In this document: positions 22,000-32,959 of the stretch, in pieces | Numbering within the stretch: position 1 is the stretch's first letter | How the letters are laid out: every line of letters starts with the position of its first letter | Source of the DNA: Amaranthus tricolor | Taxonomy: Eukaryota; Streptophyta; Magnoliopsida; Caryophyllales; Amaranthaceae | Direction of reading: 5' to 3' | Assembly: GCF_026212465.1 (NCBI RefSeq) | Contig: NC_080060.1 | Coordinates: 18,113,789 to 18,177,788, forward strand | DNA: 64,000 nucleotides | Notes under the pieces: model-generated | The model's input: only the letters and a program-made list of their open reading frames with translations | Database searches by the model: none | Told to the model about the DNA's origin: nothing | Program-made: the position numbers and the translations under genes

Positions 22000-24059
22000 G
22001 AATATAATTATTATGAATTACTTGTGCGATTCTATTTATCATCATTATCTCTACGATTTTGCGCATTTATGCAAACAATGTTTCCGGTTCATCAAAAGTT
22101 ACTTCCTCTGTTCTTCAATTCCTGCGTATGCCATAAGAATAAGAACTATGAAGCAAGAACTAAGAAGATATCACATTTTTGGTCATGCTTGTTATAGGAA
22201 TAAATATTATAAAAGAAATAAAAGTCAAACTAAAAAATAATGATGTTTGAGTATAAAATTAAGGAAATATAATTATTGTTAAACACAAAAGATTGTTGTA
22301 AAGTGATTGAGAAGGAGATTTTTGTGTAAAAGCTCTTTGTGGAATAAAAGCGAGATTTTTTCCTCCAAACACGATGTATACTTTATTCTCTTTCTTTGTA
22401 TACCATTTTATCATTTTACATTCATCTCCCATTTCCAATTTATTTATATTTTTTTTATTTTTATTATTTTATTTGAATTTCTCCTTTAAATATTTACCCC
22501 TAATATAAGCATCCAAAAATAAAATATTAAGTGAGGCAAACAAATTTCGATCAACATCACCAGACAAAGTCATTTAATACTTCACCTAGTTCACATTAGT
22601 TGCCCGTACTTATTTTCATGCTATTTAGTTACGATTATATAATTTAATATTTTTACCCTTAATATACTTAGTTGCATCTAGTTTGAATCTAGTAATAATA
22701 TATCATGGTAAATGTTTTTAAGAAAAAAATTATTATTTTGTAATATAGTCAAGGGCATCGGATATTTGATATTTTACTTTATTCAAATATCTTATTGATT
22801 TACTTATCCATATGTTTAAAATTGTGTTATTGATCTTTCTGTTGGATAATTTAGAGTATAAAAGGTGTAAAAATTTTAAATACACTACATATAATAAGAT
22901 ATAAAAGTTTAAGTATAATTATAAATTCTAATTATACTAAAGTTTAATTCAATGAAAAATAGTGGCAAATACTATAAAAATAGTAGGGCCAAAAGAATTA
23001 TAAAATAGTAATTCTATGATTAAGGACAAAAGGGTAAATAACACATGCCAAAAAAGAAAAGGAAACAAAACAAAATGGATTAAGTATTGCAAATGGGCCT
23101 TATTGCCACAAGTTTTCATGACTTTAATCAAAGTCAATAATGGGCCTTGATGCTTTGCTTATTCCACATGCAATCAGCAAATCTTCTGTGAGACGGCTGT
23201 ATACGTATGACTACATACAGTTCTAGCCAATAATTTTGAAGTTGTCATTTCAAAGCTTGAATTGGACATTTTGAATCTTAAAATACGCATTTTAAGTCTT
23301 GAATTTGACAAATTTTAGACCATTGGAATAGACATTCTAAGTCTTGAAATTGATATTTTATAGTTGGAGTAGGTAAAAATATAAAATCAACGGTTAAAAT
23401 AGGAGTTTTAAAAGTTAGAATTGACATTTTAAGTGGTAGAATGGGTATTTTAAGGATTGAAGTCGATAACTAAAAAATAAATTAAGCTTTTGAAGAAGGA
23501 AGATTGAGGCTTAGAGTAGGGATTTTAAGGGTTAGATTTAGCTTTTTAAGTGTTGAAATTAGTGTTAGTATCGACATAAATAGATTGGCGTGAGGTTGCC
23601 GCACATTGTGCATGCAAATTCCGAATTGCATTCAAGATACTACATTAGGCCTTCTCCGCATGAGCTGTATTGCGATTTGTTGGTTTTCTTGGGCTGTGTG
23701 GTATACACGGCTATTTGGGTTCATTTAATTAAAATTTATGGTTATTATTTTAATTAAAACCTAAAAACTAAATTCCCTAATTTATTTTCTAAAATTTAGA
23801 GAGGTGGAAGCATGGAGTTGAATGGGTAGCCTAAAAACTACTTTTCCTAATTAATTGGAAAATTGGGTTCATAGAGTTGAATGGGTAGCTATTACTGCCA
23901 TTATGTAAAGAGACCTAATTTTATTAGGTTTGTGACAATTTTTTGAGCCAATTTCTAAATTTACTTTAAGTTATTGCTATATTTTTCTTTCTTCTTCCCT
24001 AAATTATTATTCTATACAAGTTCTTAAGTATGATAGAGAGTAATCATTTCTTTTTATTC
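22000..24059. other. Gene-free region with MITE relics and a degenerate minisatellite
   Basis: No gene seen. Near 22103-22120 is a lone Stowaway-type end (ACTTCCTCTGTTCTT) without a partner. About 22240-22520 resembles the interior of the Tourist MITE at 24063-24433 (TTGTTGTAAAG..GATTG..GAAGG) and is probably a decayed relative. At 23240-23530 there are many degenerate copies of GACATTTTAAGTCTTGAATT-like words, a worn minisatellite. Confidence 0.4.
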
Positions 24060-24062
24060 TAA

Positions 24063-24433
24063 GGGCATGCTTGGATTGGATGTGAATAATTTAAGGGAGT
24101 GAAAAAAAGTTAAAGTAAAAAAAAAAGTTGATAAATAAGAAATTAGTTAAATTTAATTGTTGTAAAGGTGGAGAAATGATTGCAAAGTGATGAAAAATGA
24201 AGGGAGCTCTCAATTTTGTGGGGTAAATATTTATCTTAGGGAAGGGTGGGGGAATGTATTACCTCCATAATTGGGGAAATTAGCTTCTTTTTCCTTCATT
24301 ATTGTTATTTCAGGTTCATTTTACCTTCTTAAAAATTATCTCAACTACTTCAAATGCATCTCTATTTGCTTTCATTTCATTAGTTTGCCTTTATTTCCCC
24401 CCTTAAACATTTACACCCAATCCAAACATGCCC
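24063..24433. mobile_element. Tourist-like MITE (PIF/Harbinger), TSD TAA
   Basis: The left end GGGCATGCTTGGATTGG and right end CCAATCCAAACATGCCC are near-perfect inverted repeats of ~22 bp. Both sides are flanked by TAA (24060-24062, 24434-24436), the 3-bp duplication of this superfamily. It is 371 bp long with no coding capacity. Confidence 0.88.
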
Positions 24434-26624
24434 TAATTCTAAATTTTCTCAATATAATGTCCATTACTTCATAAAGATTAATTGTAACAGGGGTGGTAGT
24501 CCTGATGCATAATTCACACTAAAAATAATGTTTAATAAATAATGCGAAAATCCAAAATTCCAAACTACTAAAATCCATTAAAATTTAAAATCTTTTAAAA
24601 ATATAAGTTTAAAATATTACAATTGAGAGAATAACACATAATTTTTTTCTCAAAACATAATAAAAGCATAAATACACCATAATCTTTAAAGTCACTAGTA
24701 AGTAAATTAAAATCCAGGTAACTCCTTGATAAAGAAAATAAATTCTACGGCTTGGATCGAAACTTGAAGCTAAACCTTCTTGCAAAATATTGTCATCCAC
24801 GATACGGATGACAACCATATGAATTGAAATCAGCGCCAAACGCAAAGTACAAGCTCCTCAACAATGTAATACTATGACAATCATAATATATTCATATGAT
24901 ATGCAAAGTACATCTCAAAGCTTGATTTTAAGTTTCTCGGTTCTCGGTTCTCATTTCTCATTTTTAGTTCTTGAATACATTGAACAATTTTTCACATTCA
25001 TCACATGAATGTAAATAAATATCTTTGTTAGAGTCACATACACTTGATACCTATAAGGTTCATCCAATGGAACTACTTAGACCTAAAATCACATTTGCGT
25101 AATACACATAATAATGACTATGCAATATATGTAAGGGTCTGGCTAGAGGAGGAACATATTCCACACTCTAATTGTGATGGGAGCTGTCACTCCACCGATT
25201 TTTATGCTCGAGCTTCTATAGGATGGGACTCTCTTAGACCCCCGCATTTCTATGTGTCGCGAAACACGGGTGCCGGATTACACATCGGTCCGTGGTTCGA
25301 CATTTTCTTACTATCAGTGTCATTCATCCAAGCACACATAAGTTCAAACAAGACTCCATGTTATTTATTTCACATTGCTATAAGTTAATCATGATCTGGC
25401 CAAACTCCAAGTCAACACCTTCCTTAGAAAAAGTCAACATATATGCTAATCAATAATTAAGACATTCTCAATGAATAAAATTTCACAAATTATGACAAGT
25501 TTCCAGGGGTTATACAAGTTCCTTACAAGACCATATAAACTTATAAAACTTAAGGATAATTTTTTTGTAATATTTGATAAGAAATTTCCATCCATTAAAC
25601 ATGTAAATTAATTAAAAATTCATAATGACCAATAAAATTATTTTTAAAATATGTTAGAGGTCCAGAAGCTTTGTGAAGTTCGTTTCAGACCAGAAAGTTC
25701 AAGAAAAACGAGCCTATGCATTCTACCAAAATTGCTTGGCCAATTTATTGATAAACCGAAATGAAATTATTTATGTCCTCAAATGTCCATGAAAAATTTG
25801 TCCAAGGGTCCTCATATGTATATGTGAGAGTCTCACAAAAATTAGAAGTCCAAAATATTCCATTTAGTATTTATTTTATATTTTTATTGTTTTTGGATTT
25901 ACCGTTTTATTTAAAATTCACAAGGATCTATAGATGGTCATATAAAGTTATCTAATAATTCAATTCCAAACCTAATGCCCATATAAGAGTCTCATAAAAT
26001 TATAGCTCGAAATAACTTCATTTATTAATTATTTCATATTTTAACATTTTACGTTTTATCGCTAAGTAGTTAAAATACCTAGTAAAAACTCATTATTTTA
26101 AAACCAAAAGTTTATATTCTGGTTAAAACATGAAAGAAAAATAATATTATGATTTTATAAATCACTTTATCCATTAAGATTATATTTAACCCCCTTTAAT
26201 ATATTAGAATATATTTTATTACTTAAAATTTCATAAATAACCAATTTAGTGAAATAACTTTAAGAAAATGAACCTAAATAATTCTCCACCTTTTATCTAC
26301 TGTGGAGTTTATATAAAACACAATCCTAAAGTTACTAAGCTCACACAAAATTTATTCACAGCAATAACTTCACAAAAACACCTCAAAACACCATTTCTAT
26401 GTAGTTTTACATAAGAGAAATTCATAAAATTTACATGCATGAACACTAAAGTAAAAATATACATAATAAAACATATATCTATCAATAATATCATATAAAT
26501 TAGAAAATTTCAGATTTATATATTTTTTTGTGACTTTAATTTAATACTGACTTCGTGTAATAATCACAATACATGAAAATTTATAATATAAACATATGAA
26601 TGACATTTCATACATTATTATATA

Positions 26625-26896
26625 CTCCCTCCGTTCTTTTTTGTTTGACCACTTTAAATTTGTCCACTTCAAATTTGTCCACTTTAAGAGAGAGGAATTT
26701 AAATTAGATTCTTGAAGTATATATTGAAGATAAAATATATTCATGTGAGATATTGTTAGATTTGTCTTAATGTAAAGTTTTTTGATATATAATGTTTATA
26801 ACTTTTTATGATGTGTACTTAGATATATTATGGCTTACAATTTGCTAAAAAATGCGTGTATAAGATAAAGTGACAAATAAAAAGGAACGGGGGGAG
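26625..26896. mobile_element. Stowaway MITE, TSD TA
   Basis: Ends CTCCCTCCGTTCTTTTTTG and its inverse near 26878-26896 (AAAAAGGAACGGGGGGAG) are inverted repeats. TA lies on both sides (26623-26624, 26897-26898). It is 272 bp, non-coding, and of the family class mobilised by mariner-like transposases such as the relic at 4500-5944. Confidence 0.9.
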
Positions 26897-26958
26897 TATA
26901 AAATATCATAAATTTTCAATTATAACATGCATATACTTAAACTTATAATAAACACTTT

Positions 26959-27247
26959 GAAAAACTTGCGAATTATAGCCTTAAAATTTAGCACTTTTGC
27001 TAATTACAATCTCAGTGTTTATTTTTTGCAAATTATAGCCACCAAAGTATTAAAGTTTACAGGTTCAGGTCAAAACACATAATTCCGATCAATCGGGCGG
27101 TCGGAATTTTAAGTTAAGTGGTCGAAATTATGTGTTTTTGGCCTAAATCTGTAAACTTTGATACTTTATTGGTTGTAATGCGCAAAATCATTAAGGCTGT
27201 AATTCGCAAAAGTGCTAAACTTTAAGGCTGTAATTCGCAAATTATTG
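26959..27247. mobile_element. Mutator-like MITE with ~130-bp arms, TSD AAACACTTT
   Basis: A near-complete foldback: CTTGCGAATTATAGCC on the left pairs with GGCTGTAATTCGCAAAT on the right, and pairing continues through AAGTTTACAG/CTGTAAAC and CACATAATTCCGA/AATTATGTG. The 9-bp direct repeat AAACACTTT at 26950-26958 and 27248-27256 fits the Mutator superfamily. Confidence 0.85.
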
Positions 27248-27542
27248 AAACACTTTATTTTACTTTTAACACAAAAATGTGTTTTTCTTATTTAAAGCAA
27301 CATGCAAGATATAAATTAAATCAATCTAACATATTGTCATATATTTCACATATTCAAGTAAATATAATATAAATATCACATTGTAAGAAGGTTAAGAAGT
27401 TTGTACCATAAGGCCCCTAGGATGCAAGAGAAATAATAAGAAATAAGAACTCCAAAATAAGAGAAGATAAGCTCCAAGAATAATCTTCAAGGTTTCAAGA
27501 ACAATAATCTAAGCTCACAAAATAATAATAATAGAACCTTAC

Positions 27543-28821
27543 TGTTGGCTCTCTTAGGTTTTGATGATGACTAAACTTTATATAAACAAATGTGTTTTAG
27601 AGATTGTATGCAGGTCGATATCCGGTCTACTTAGAGATCGTTAATAGTACCTATGACTTAGTCCAGGAACGTTGTACCTGTCAAATTTATCCAAGGAAGT
27701 TAGATAAGTTAAATCGCTTAGGATATCAAATTTAGACAGGTCTACTGTTCCCAAGATTGATGATCTGGCATTATTGGGAAAATGGAAACAGTGCTTTGTT
27801 CCCAGACTGGAGTTTAGAGAATTTACATCAGCTTGAATTTCAGTTAATTTTATTTTTCTGATTTTTTAGTTGATGTATTAGTTAAAATTAATTTGTTGCA
27901 TTATTGAATAAATAAGTTAATTGGCAAAATTTTTTATAACCACCATAAAATAACCATGTAATTTCAAAGAGTGGAATATTTCTCTCCTTATTTTTCTCCT
28001 TAAAAATAGGCTTGTGTTTAGATCTAATCAAGTAAAAAACTACCTTGCCTATTCTTAGAAAAATAAACCGTGACTTTTTACTTGTAAATCAAACTTCCAT
28101 CTATTTATCTTTTATTAAGGAATTAATAATTTGTTTTTTAATCTTTAGATCTAAGATCCACTTAATTCTCCTTAATCTAAGGAATAAGAAAGTAATGGGT
28201 AATTATTCCTTTTTACTAGCTATTTGAGTTCCTATATAAAGGGAGCTTGTTTTAACTGAAATTGAGAAAGCCTAAAGAGCCTAAGACTCCTTACGTGAGA
28301 TTGATATTAACAAGAAATATTTTTGTTTCAGAAATTGCCAATTAATTTATAATATTTTCTTGTGCAACTCTTTAATTTTATCTTTAAGAATTTATCCTGA
28401 TAAAGGATATTTGAGAGAATCGTTGTAACTAGACTTGGGTACATTTAGGGGAGAATTAGAAAGCTTCGAGTGAAGCTAGAGAAGAGAGAAGCTTCGTGTG
28501 AAGCAAGAGAAAGAGAAAGAGAAGTGGCCTAGTTAGAGAAGCTTCGAGTGAAGCGAATTGTATTTGTTTTATGTAATTGTAACTAATTGCCTAAAACATA
28601 TTGCAGAGTTTTAAAATCCCGAGGGGTCGTGGTTTTTCCTTCTATTTAAGCCTAGAAGGTTTCCATGTAAAATTGTGTTGTCTCTTTTACTTTTTCGTTT
28701 TAAGTTTAAGTTTTAATTCCGCAATCTAATTCCACAAAAACAGGGCTAAAATACTTAAACTTATTAAAACAACAATTCACCCCCTTCTTGTTGTCGTTCA
28801 CCATCTCTATTAGTTTCTACA
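27543..28821 (+). repeat. Left LTR of the SIRE-like element
   Basis: Carries a TATA-like CTATATAAAGGG near 28232. It has an extra ~90-bp stretch near 28450-28550 with repeated GAAGCTTCGAGTGAAGC words that is missing from the right LTR and largely explains their length difference. Confidence 0.9.
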
Positions 28822-28879
28822 ATTGGTATTAGAGTCATGCTACTCATTTGATCAGGAAACCCTGAGAGCAATATCTTGG

Positions 28880-30480
28880 TTTTTAGAGATGTCGATAACG
28901 AATGAACGAATGGAAGAAGGATACTCTACTCAAAGGCCACCTATGTTCGATGGAAAATTCTATAGTATTGGAAGAATAGGATGGAGATCTTCATCAAAGC
29001 TGAAAACTATCAGGTTTGGAGAGTTATCAAAATTGGAGATTTTGAGGTAAGTACTACAAACTTCAATAACAAAACTATTTCCAAACCTATAACCGAATAT
29101 GCAAAGGAAGAATTTCAGAAAATGAAAATGAATGCTCTTGCCATGAAATTACTTTACTGTGGTCTTGGATCAAACGAACACAATCGCATTATGGGTTGCA
29201 AATCCGCCGCAGATTTGGGACTTGTTGGAAGTTACACACTAGGGAACAAGTGAAGTAAAACGCTCCAAAATAGATTTATTGAAGTCTAAATATGAACGGT
29301 TCGTAATGGAACCTAGAGAAAGCGTCCAAGAGATGTTTACAAGATTCACTAATATCACAAATGAACTTGTCTCTCTTGGAAGGCATATTTCCACCAATGA
29401 ACAAGTCAGGAAAATTCTAAGGAATCAAAAGATTTTTTAAAGTTCAATCTGGAAGAGCTGGCTGGTTCCCTTATAACTCACGAATTGCATTTGGGAACAA
29501 CAGACAGTTCCCGAAACAAGGGTTTGGCTCTGAAAGTAGCTGATCAAGAAGAGTCAGATTGTGATAAAGAGAAGGTTGTCATGTTGATACGAAGATTCAA
29601 GAAGTTCTTCAGGAACAATAGATACGCTAATCAAAGAAACAACAAAGAAAGAAGATCTGCCAATTCTAAATCCAACCTTGAATGCCACAAATGTGGAAGT
29701 ACTGATCACTTCATCAAAGATTGCCCAATATGGAAAAATGAAAAGGGCAAGGGAAACTGAAATACTACCATCCAAAGGAAATCTCAATAAAAATGATTTT
29801 CGCAAAGCCTGATTGTTGCATGGGGAGAATCCGAAAAATCTCAATAAAAATGATTTTCGCAAAGCCTGATTGTTGCATGGGGAGAATCCGAAAGTGAAGC
29901 TGAGACAGAAAACCCCGAAGAGGAAGAAACAATCAATTTATGTCTCATGGCTACATACGACAGCAAGTTTGAGAAGTCTAAAGGAAAAGAGGTAATGTCT
30001 TCTAATCCATTTCCTAACCATCTATTTAAATTAGATAAATATATATTAATTGAGTTGCTCACGGAGACACAAGATAAATTGAATATATGTAATGTTGAAC
30101 GCCTCCAAATTATAAAAGACCTTAAGATTAGTAAAGACCATGTTTCCTATTTAAATACCTTTTGTGGTAACAATAAGGAAAAGGGAAAATCAAAAATGTT
30201 CCCAAATGGATTCTAGATGCTAGAACTCAAAGTACTGAAGACCTGGGTTACAATAAGAATAATAAAAAGAAAAAGGTCTATGTTGATCTCCCAAGTAGTA
30301 AAGTCTGTACCTTTTGTGGAAAAACTAGAAATCTAAAATTCCAGTGTGCCAAAAGGGAACAACATGATGACTCCAATAGAAGTTATGTCGATCGTATTTG
30401 GATTAAGAAATATGATTCATGTCAAATCGACAAGCAACCCAAGAAAGACTGGGTTCCTAATTCTAACAATTAATTTGTTT
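28880..30480 (+). pseudogene. SIRE-like gag, frameshifted
   Basis: Starts near MSITNERMEEGYSTQRPP (about 28889). It then reads, over several frames, RMEIFIKAENYQVWRVIKIG (28981 on), a GCKSAADL segment, KYERFVMEPRESVQEMFTRF and a CCHC knuckle CHKCGSTDHFIKDC near 29680. A 57-bp direct duplication (29780-29836 and 29837-29893) follows. The later part reads AWGESESEAETENPEEEE, typical of the acidic C-terminal gag half of this lineage. Several shifts and stops make it non-functional. Confidence 0.8.
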
Positions 30481-30504
30481 TGCAGGTTCTAGTGAGGGGG
30501 AACA

Positions 30505-30875
30505 ACTCGTGGTATCTCGACAGTGGGTGTTCTAAGCACATGATAGATGATAGATCAAAATTTCTCTCACTGGAAACCTATGATGGGGGAACTGTGAAAT
30601 TCGGTGACAACATGAAAGGTGAAATAATCGCCAAATGAAGAGTAGGAAAGTCAAGTTCCCATGCAATAGATAATGTATTTTTAGTCGAGAATTTGAAACA
30701 TAATTCACTAAGTATTTCTCAGTTCTGTGACAAAGGTAACTCTGTAAACTTTACTTCTGAAAATTGTATTATTTCTAGGAGTGACACAGGAGACATTGTT
30801 CAAGAAGGAATCCGAAAAGGGAACACCTATATTGTGGACATCAACACTGTTCCCAAATCGAATTTGACTTGTCTC
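30505..30875 (+). pseudogene. SIRE-like protease region, cut by a solo LTR
   Basis: SWYLDSGCSKHMIDDRSKF near 30508-30560 contains the protease D-S-G. It runs on to KHNSLSISQFCDKGN and stops at the gypsy insertion at 30881. The reading picks up again at 35592 (EEDPLLWRKRLGHV), so the insertion split one continuous frame. An in-frame TGA near 30637 is also present. Confidence 0.8.
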
Positions 30876-31472
30876 AGTGTTGTAACATGCTCAAATTTCT
30901 TAATCTTAATCTTCCAATTAATTATTCCGAAATTTTTTTTCGAATTCATAATCCTTTGGTTATCTAATTCAAATCACCTTTAATTCCTAAACCTTATTCC
31001 GATTTTGTAATTTTAATATATATATTCTTAAATTTCTTTATAAGCACTAAAATATTATTTTATTATTTTATACTACGAAAAGTAAAATTTTAATATTATA
31101 TTTACGATTTTATTAAAACGTTATGTTTAAATTTCGTTTCCTTAAACTAACTTTACTACTTATCATTTTAACCTTACAACTTTGATTTAATTATTTTATA
31201 CCTAAAAATTAACTATATTTTTTCTTATTAACTTTAAGTATAGTTTTAACCAAAATTTTCTAAGTAAACTATCATATTTTCATAATCAAACCTTAATCAT
31301 ACTTTCCCATTAATCTAAAACATTTCACTAGTATAAACTAGAACAAAAATTTGATGAACCAAAATCCTTTCTATATCAATCCATAATGTTCATGACTTAC
31401 ATAAGCTATCACCATTTCCTTACACGAGTTAACCTTATTCTACACTCCAAACTCTTACACATCCACTAACTA

Positions 31473-32959
31473 ATGTGCTCGTTTTTAGAGCATATTTACC
31501 TCCTTATTGTTGTGTCGAGTTTCGCATTTCAGAATAGTTTTTACACACTTTACGCATGATTTTACCTTGTTCTTGTCTCCATGGTGTTTTGAGGTAATTT
31601 CAGGTATTTTCGGAGAGTTCAAGGTATTTTACGTTGCGTACGAGACTTAGATGCTTTGGCCAAAGATTAGACACGTGTATCGAAGCTTTCCTAAGCATTC
31701 AAAGTCTTCCACAAGCTCCTCGCAAAGCCCGTAAGCCATCTAGAGCTTCAAAGATACAATTATGCTAAGGAAAGAACCCATTCGGCCGAGCCACAACTCC
31801 ATTCGGGCGAATGGTTGAAGCTTCGGGCGAATGTTGTTGGATGAGGGCGAATGGCTAACAGCTTCGGTTGAATGTTGCTAGATTCGGGCGAATGGCTTAT
31901 AGCTTCGGGCGAATGGACCTAAAACTTCAAGGAAACGTGCTTAGACTTGCTGGAAACCCCGAATGGAGCCCCATTCGGGCGGATAGACCATCAATTCGAT
32001 CGAATGGAAGCCCCAGACTGCGCGACTTCTTTTCTTCGCAAACCAAACTCCGAGGGCTTTTAGGGCATTTTACCCCTTTTGTTTCTTAGCCTATAAATAC
32101 CCCTTATTTCTGTAAAAGAAGGGATGCCTAGTTCGAGTGCCTTTGTGCCTCATTTTAGAACATCAACCCCTTTAATGCTTTCTCTAGTTTTTGCCCTAAT
32201 ATGGATTTGTAGTTCTTCATTTATGCTTTCATCTACTTTCATGTCACATCATTTATGTAAGTTTATTTCTTTAATGCTTTGATGTCTTTATTGCTTTCCT
32301 CTATTGCTTTCTTCTATTGCTTTCATTTAATGCTTTTATTTAATGCTTTCTTAGTTTAGATTTAATGCTTTCATGTTCTTCAATTCCTTTAATGCTTTCT
32401 TTGTTCATTGCTTTTGTCTCTAGTATGCTAGAGTAGTTTCCTTAGGGGTTTTAGGTTAGAGAAACCCTAGGTTTGGTCTTGTCTTCAATGTTTAGGATTA
32501 GGGTTGAGGTTGATGATGGTTGTTGATAGATATTCGATTCGGATCTTGTCCTGCCACTCCTAGAAAGACATAGGGCGATTATAGGTCGTTTGCGTGGCTT
32601 ATAGGGTTACCAACTTCCTCTCGATGCCTAGATTGTCTTGATTGATTATCGTTCGAACTCCCTTGACCTAGCATATCTTTATTTCCAATAGACCATCCTA
32701 GGGTGGACGTAGTCTATTCCCTGGTTGTCTTTCATTGTTGAGTTTTGCTTTTTATTCTTGTTATTAATTAAGTTCACCCACAAACCAACCTTCCATATAA
32801 CCTTCCCACATCAAGTCTTTAGTCTAGCATCCCTTGTCCTTGTGATTTGACCCCCGACTTACCATTACACTCATTGTAGTAGTATCAGGGTGATTATAAA
32901 TATTGTTTGTATAACTAGGCTTTTAGTATTAACGACGTGCTAGAAGTCGCTTATCACTT
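31473..32959 (+). mobile_element. Nested solo-LTR-like insertion (approximate ends)
   Basis: Interrupts a run of CTTACACA/CACTCC words in the host LTR, which resumes near 32960. It starts about TGTGCTCG and ends about GCTTATCA. It has TATA-like CCTATAAATACCCC near 32090. At 31786-32015 there are six or more copies of a TTCGGGCGAATGG-like word. No coding region. Exact ends and target duplication are unresolved. Confidence 0.55.
31786..32015 (+). repeat. TTCGGGCGAATGG minisatellite
   Basis: Irregularly spaced copies of TTCGGGCGAATGG and variants (near 31790, 31805, 31825, 31850, 31880, 31905, 31970, 31995) upstream of the TATA box in the nested LTR. Confidence 0.7.

Larger units (their letters stand above)
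24483..27542 (-). mobile_element. Old gypsy LTR, minus strand, 3' part
   Basis: Read on the minus strand this matches the plus-strand solo LTR at 30881-35586. Its end (CTACCACCCCTGTTACA versus GTGCTGCTCCTGCTACA), a ~190-bp island (25125-25310 versus 34790-34985: ATGTAAGGGTCTGG, CACTCCAC, GGTTCGAC) and the TTGAAGCTT/GAGCTTATTTC area (27400-27540 versus 33330-33480) align. It is cut at 27542 by the SIRE-like copia element and resumes at 42805. It holds two MITEs. No internal coding region adjoins it, so it is a solo or truncated LTR. Confidence 0.68.

Noticed and set aside
25044..25388. 114-aa ORF in the minus-strand gypsy LTR
   Set aside because: It overlaps the LTR island conserved with 34790-34985 on the opposite strand and has no protein-like motif.
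28045..28227. 60-aa ORF present twice (also 42148-42330)
   Set aside because: The two copies are the same place in the two LTRs of one copia element; duplication comes from the LTRs, not from selection on a protein.
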